Below are positions 60,910-64,000 of a stretch of DNA of 64,000 bases, piece by piece. The notes below the pieces were generated by a model. That model saw only the letters and a program-made list of their open reading frames with translations, was not told where the DNA came from and did no database searches. The position numbers and the translations under genes are program-made. The first letter of the stretch is position 1. Every line of letters starts with the position of its first letter. The stretch is from Mactromeris polynyma (Eukaryota; Mollusca; Bivalvia; Venerida; Mactridae): NCBI GenBank assembly GCA_032209605.1, contig JASFXZ010000007.1:24488264-24552263 (forward strand), in the 5' to 3' direction.

Positions 60910-63280
60910 ACATTCGAACAGTCAGTGACAACGAGAGTTTAAAGATTGCCAAAGTTCCAGCATTATAACATGCGCACAAAGGTAATATATTCCAATATAT
61001 TAGAAGCAATGAATTAGATGCATGCACAATTACATGAGCTGTTACTATGATGTTGTCCCATTTGAAGAACGTTACGTTGTAATGAACTGCAGAGCGTTTA
61101 TGCAGATTGTTGGGGATTGGCGCTAGGAGAACATTAATTGAGATTCCGCAACAAAGAATTTCTACTACATAACATCGCGCAAAACGAACATTAGTGACGT
61201 CGTGTGACCATTATTGGTTATATAGATCCAAGTTCTCCATTGACCGTCGGGAAAAGTCAAATTAATTTGAGGTTCATCTACGATTTTATGCAAGAGAATA
61301 GTTCACAGTACGCAAAATGTGAGATGATACAGCACAAGTAATGCCATATTATACACAATATATATACAATCTGCCGTATGCCCTTTAAAAGAAACGTTCT
61401 CTTCGCAAATTGCAGAATTCCGATAGGATTACTCTTACATATATTTGGAAACAATTTAACGTTTGTATGTACCGACCAGATAAATTATCTTCAATGGAGG
61501 AGATTTGCATACCATTGTCTTCTTCACAACACAGTCACCATTTAGATTAGTCTGTATTATTTACTCATAGTTTCAGGTGTTTCAATTTCAACATGTTTTG
61601 TAATGTTAGATTTCTCCTATATGTTCCATCCTTTTTGTCTATTTCAGGAGGTTATGATATTGCAAAAACCGTCGAAATTGTTTTTTGTTTCTTTCAGAAC
61701 ATTGACCAATGGTTGTTCGATTTGAAATATATCGTCTGGATATAGACAGCTGTTTCCTGTGCTGTAGTTACTAAGAAAAATAATGATACTGTGTTTCTTT
61801 TAACAAAATTTATGTGAGAATACCGTTTTTGTACACTATGTCTGCTGGGAAACATTTTAGAAAATATGTATTCTCATTGTTTGTTTACAGCCGTCAACTA
61901 AATAAAATAACATATACACCAAATTGTATGAACTGAACTTTCTACAATATGATATTTATATTATTTTTGTGTAAAATCGGAATTTATGCAAAAAATTATC
62001 AATCATATTGTTACTCACGGATCTCAGATATTGTTACAAGATATACGTTCTGAATTTAAGAAAATATGTTGTACATTGTAGCTGTGAATCTGCAATGTAT
62101 TTGCATTTATGTCAAGTATAGACCTTACATATTATGCATGTGTACTGGTGAAAAAGAAAACAATACCTTTTAATATATAAGATGTACAACTTAGGCATAT
62201 AGTTATCTTCAAATTGAGTTTGAACACTCATCTATCTGAATGCTTTGCATGCATTCATACAACATATCAAAGTGAAATAAAAGTTTTGATGTCACAGCTG
62301 AGAGGGAATGATGTCTCCAAAAGCTGATGCTTAGGCGGATTGTAATGTCCGAAATATACCCCCCAAACAAACAAACCCACTCAAAAACACACATTGCTAT
62401 GGTATAGTAGTGTTAACATACCAATTATCTTCCATTTATTTTTGTATTCAAATAATGATTTGTATTACTCAGTTCATATTTCCTCTAAAACGTCTAAGAG
62501 AAAAAACAATAATAAGTGTTTCTAAGTTTGATTACGCAGGGTGTCAGAAATGTGTATAATTATCAGTAACTCGTAACTGGTCTATACTTCATCACTATGT
62601 CTATTTAAATATCATTTTCTGTTTCTGTTGAAAGGCAGACAGTCTTATCTTGGATTATCAAACATGCCTTGCCTCAAAACATTTCTGATCTTTGATTATC
62701 AAACATTCTCTGCCTGAAGATGCTTCAATTTATTGTCATATTTGTTGATTTTCTGCGGAGAAAGCCTTGCTGTAACAGGTTATCTTCCTCCGCATTTTTG
62801 GTTGCGTCAATATTGTTTACGCAATAATAATAATATGTTTCCTCCATATATAAAGTTTTGAACAAATAATATGCATACAATTGGCCTCAGCATAAATAAC
62901 CGTCAGTGAAAAAGTAGATGGCATAAGCATCTGCTGACACATAGAAAGTGCATGTGATATCACACATGACAATAACAATGAGCATAATTATATTGTATAG
63001 TTTCAAGTAATCTATATAAACAGCGTAACATAACCCCGGTCATCATGATTCAAAGTAAGCATATAATTAGCAGTGACCACAAACTTTTATATGTCTCTTG
63101 AATACGAATATTGTCTTGTGAAATGCAGTATGTAATACCAGTTACGCATTAAGTGCGTACATGTCTTTATTTTTAAAATCATAATTTCTATTTAATGCTT
63201 TTGATCATAATTTTAGTATTATGTCAGCGCATTATTAAATTGTCTTAATTTACATGTGTACAAACACGTTATAAATGACG
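60910..63280. other. Non-coding stretch with no recognised gene
   Basis: AT-rich. The only structure noticed is a roughly 40-bp imperfect tandem pair at about 62,652-62,735 (GGATTATCAAACATGCC and TGATTATCAAACATTCT). Confidence 0.5.
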
Positions 63281-63289
63281 CATTACAAA

Positions 63290-63500
63290 ATACAGTATAA
63301 CTTCGAAACCTCGAACAGTTTTGACTCGAACACAGTAGATACCTCTAACAGGTTCTTTAGTCCCGGCGAAACCCCTTCTTATTTCATATTATCTAACAGT
63401 AGATCACTCGAACAGAGATAGGTCGAACACTCGAACAGGATGTGTGGTCCCTAGCTATCATTTCATTCATTGTTCACCACAGATAGGTCGAACAATACAA
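63290..63500. mobile_element. Decayed DNA-transposon-like terminus
   Basis: Repeated CTCGAACA motifs follow CAGTATAACTTCGAAACC, resembling ends of Tc1/mariner (pogo-type) MITEs. There is no partner inverted end and no coding sequence. Confidence 0.35.
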
Positions 63501-63611
63501 CAATTCACACCTTTCATTGACTGCTTATTATACTTATATTTGTTGACGGGTAAGATTGGCGACACATATTATTCGCACTTCGTGATAATTACTTGACTGT
63601 TGTACATGTAC

Positions 63612-63680
63612 AGTGGAAACTCCCTAATCCGAACACCCTTCGGACAAACTATAAAGTTCAGATTAGAGGAGATTGAATTG
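63612..63680. mobile_element. pogo/Tigger-like terminal fragment
   Basis: CAGTGGAAACTCCCTAATCC preceded by TA, then CCGAACACCCTTCGGAC and TTCAGATTAGAGGA. From family knowledge this resembles pogo/Tigger terminal sequence. The rest of the element is not seen. Confidence 0.45.
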
Positions 63681-64000
63681 AATGTCCGTAGGCAATGCAT
63701 TCTTTCATACTTTGCAAAGTAATTTAAGCTACAATATTTTACAAAATTTATGTAAACTTGAAGATTCAATTTATGGCCCAAAATCATAAGTTATAAGAGA
63801 CCAACATATTTATGCTCCTTTCATGAAAGGAAGATGCGATATGCAAAATACATGCTGTGTTAAACATTGGTTGATAATTAAATTCTTTCAAATGTAAATT
63901 AGCATTATATAATTTGTTTAGTCGTTATAGAAATTGTAGAAAATTCGATTCGTCAGTATATGCACCGAAATAGACGCATCTCGTTTAATTAAAACCGTAT

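Overview
The window looks like intergenic, repeat-rich DNA from an invertebrate animal, most probably a bivalve mollusc. Three things point that way: an AT-rich background with almost no long open frames, tRNA-derived SINEs plus molluscan-style short interspersed repeats, and two spliced genes for secreted proteins with a 'short-chain collagen C4-like' C-terminal domain, a family I know as abundant in bivalve predicted proteomes. Species cannot be told from the sequence. All homology statements come from reading the sequence by eye; no alignment or search was run.

Layout. The window is a nested set of segmental duplications. Segment A (1 to about 12,565) recurs as A' (about 29,290 to 40,560) at very high identity. 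Segment B (about 15,120 to 19,945) recurs as B' (about 23,641 to 29,130) at lower identity. Each B segment carries one three-exon gene on the minus strand (copy 1, 15,642-16,897; copy 2, 24,175-25,633). B sits between two large inverted-repeat arms (about 12,568-15,122 and 20,412-22,003). The left arm contains a roughly 420-bp unit repeated four times; the right arm has one inverted unit. A third pair, X1 (about 38,780-46,720, the end of A' plus what follows) and X2 (about 49,177-55,090), is older still. The last 9 kb holds scattered repeats and no recognisable gene.

Genes. Copy 2 predicts a 309-residue secreted protein: signal peptide, seven 11-residue coiled-coil repeats, then a ten-cysteine C4-like domain with no Gly-X-Y collagen stretch. 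Copy 1 has only three 11-residue repeats, has lost the upstream start codon (ATG to ACG), and carries a displaced 187-bp duplicate of its own 5' flank bounded by 20-bp direct repeats. Small relics of the third exon lie about 1.2-1.4 kb upstream of both genes.

Mobile elements. Paralogous copies give natural empty sites. They define a 393-bp PIF/Harbinger-like MITE with a TTA target duplication, a 1.9-kb terminal-inverted-repeat element, a 111-bp tRNA-like SINE insertion, and a frequently 5'-truncated dispersed family (called family 1 here). A broken non-LTR reverse transcriptase tail, a possible 207-bp phase-1 exon and an orphan coding-like fragment next to a duplication boundary complete the picture.
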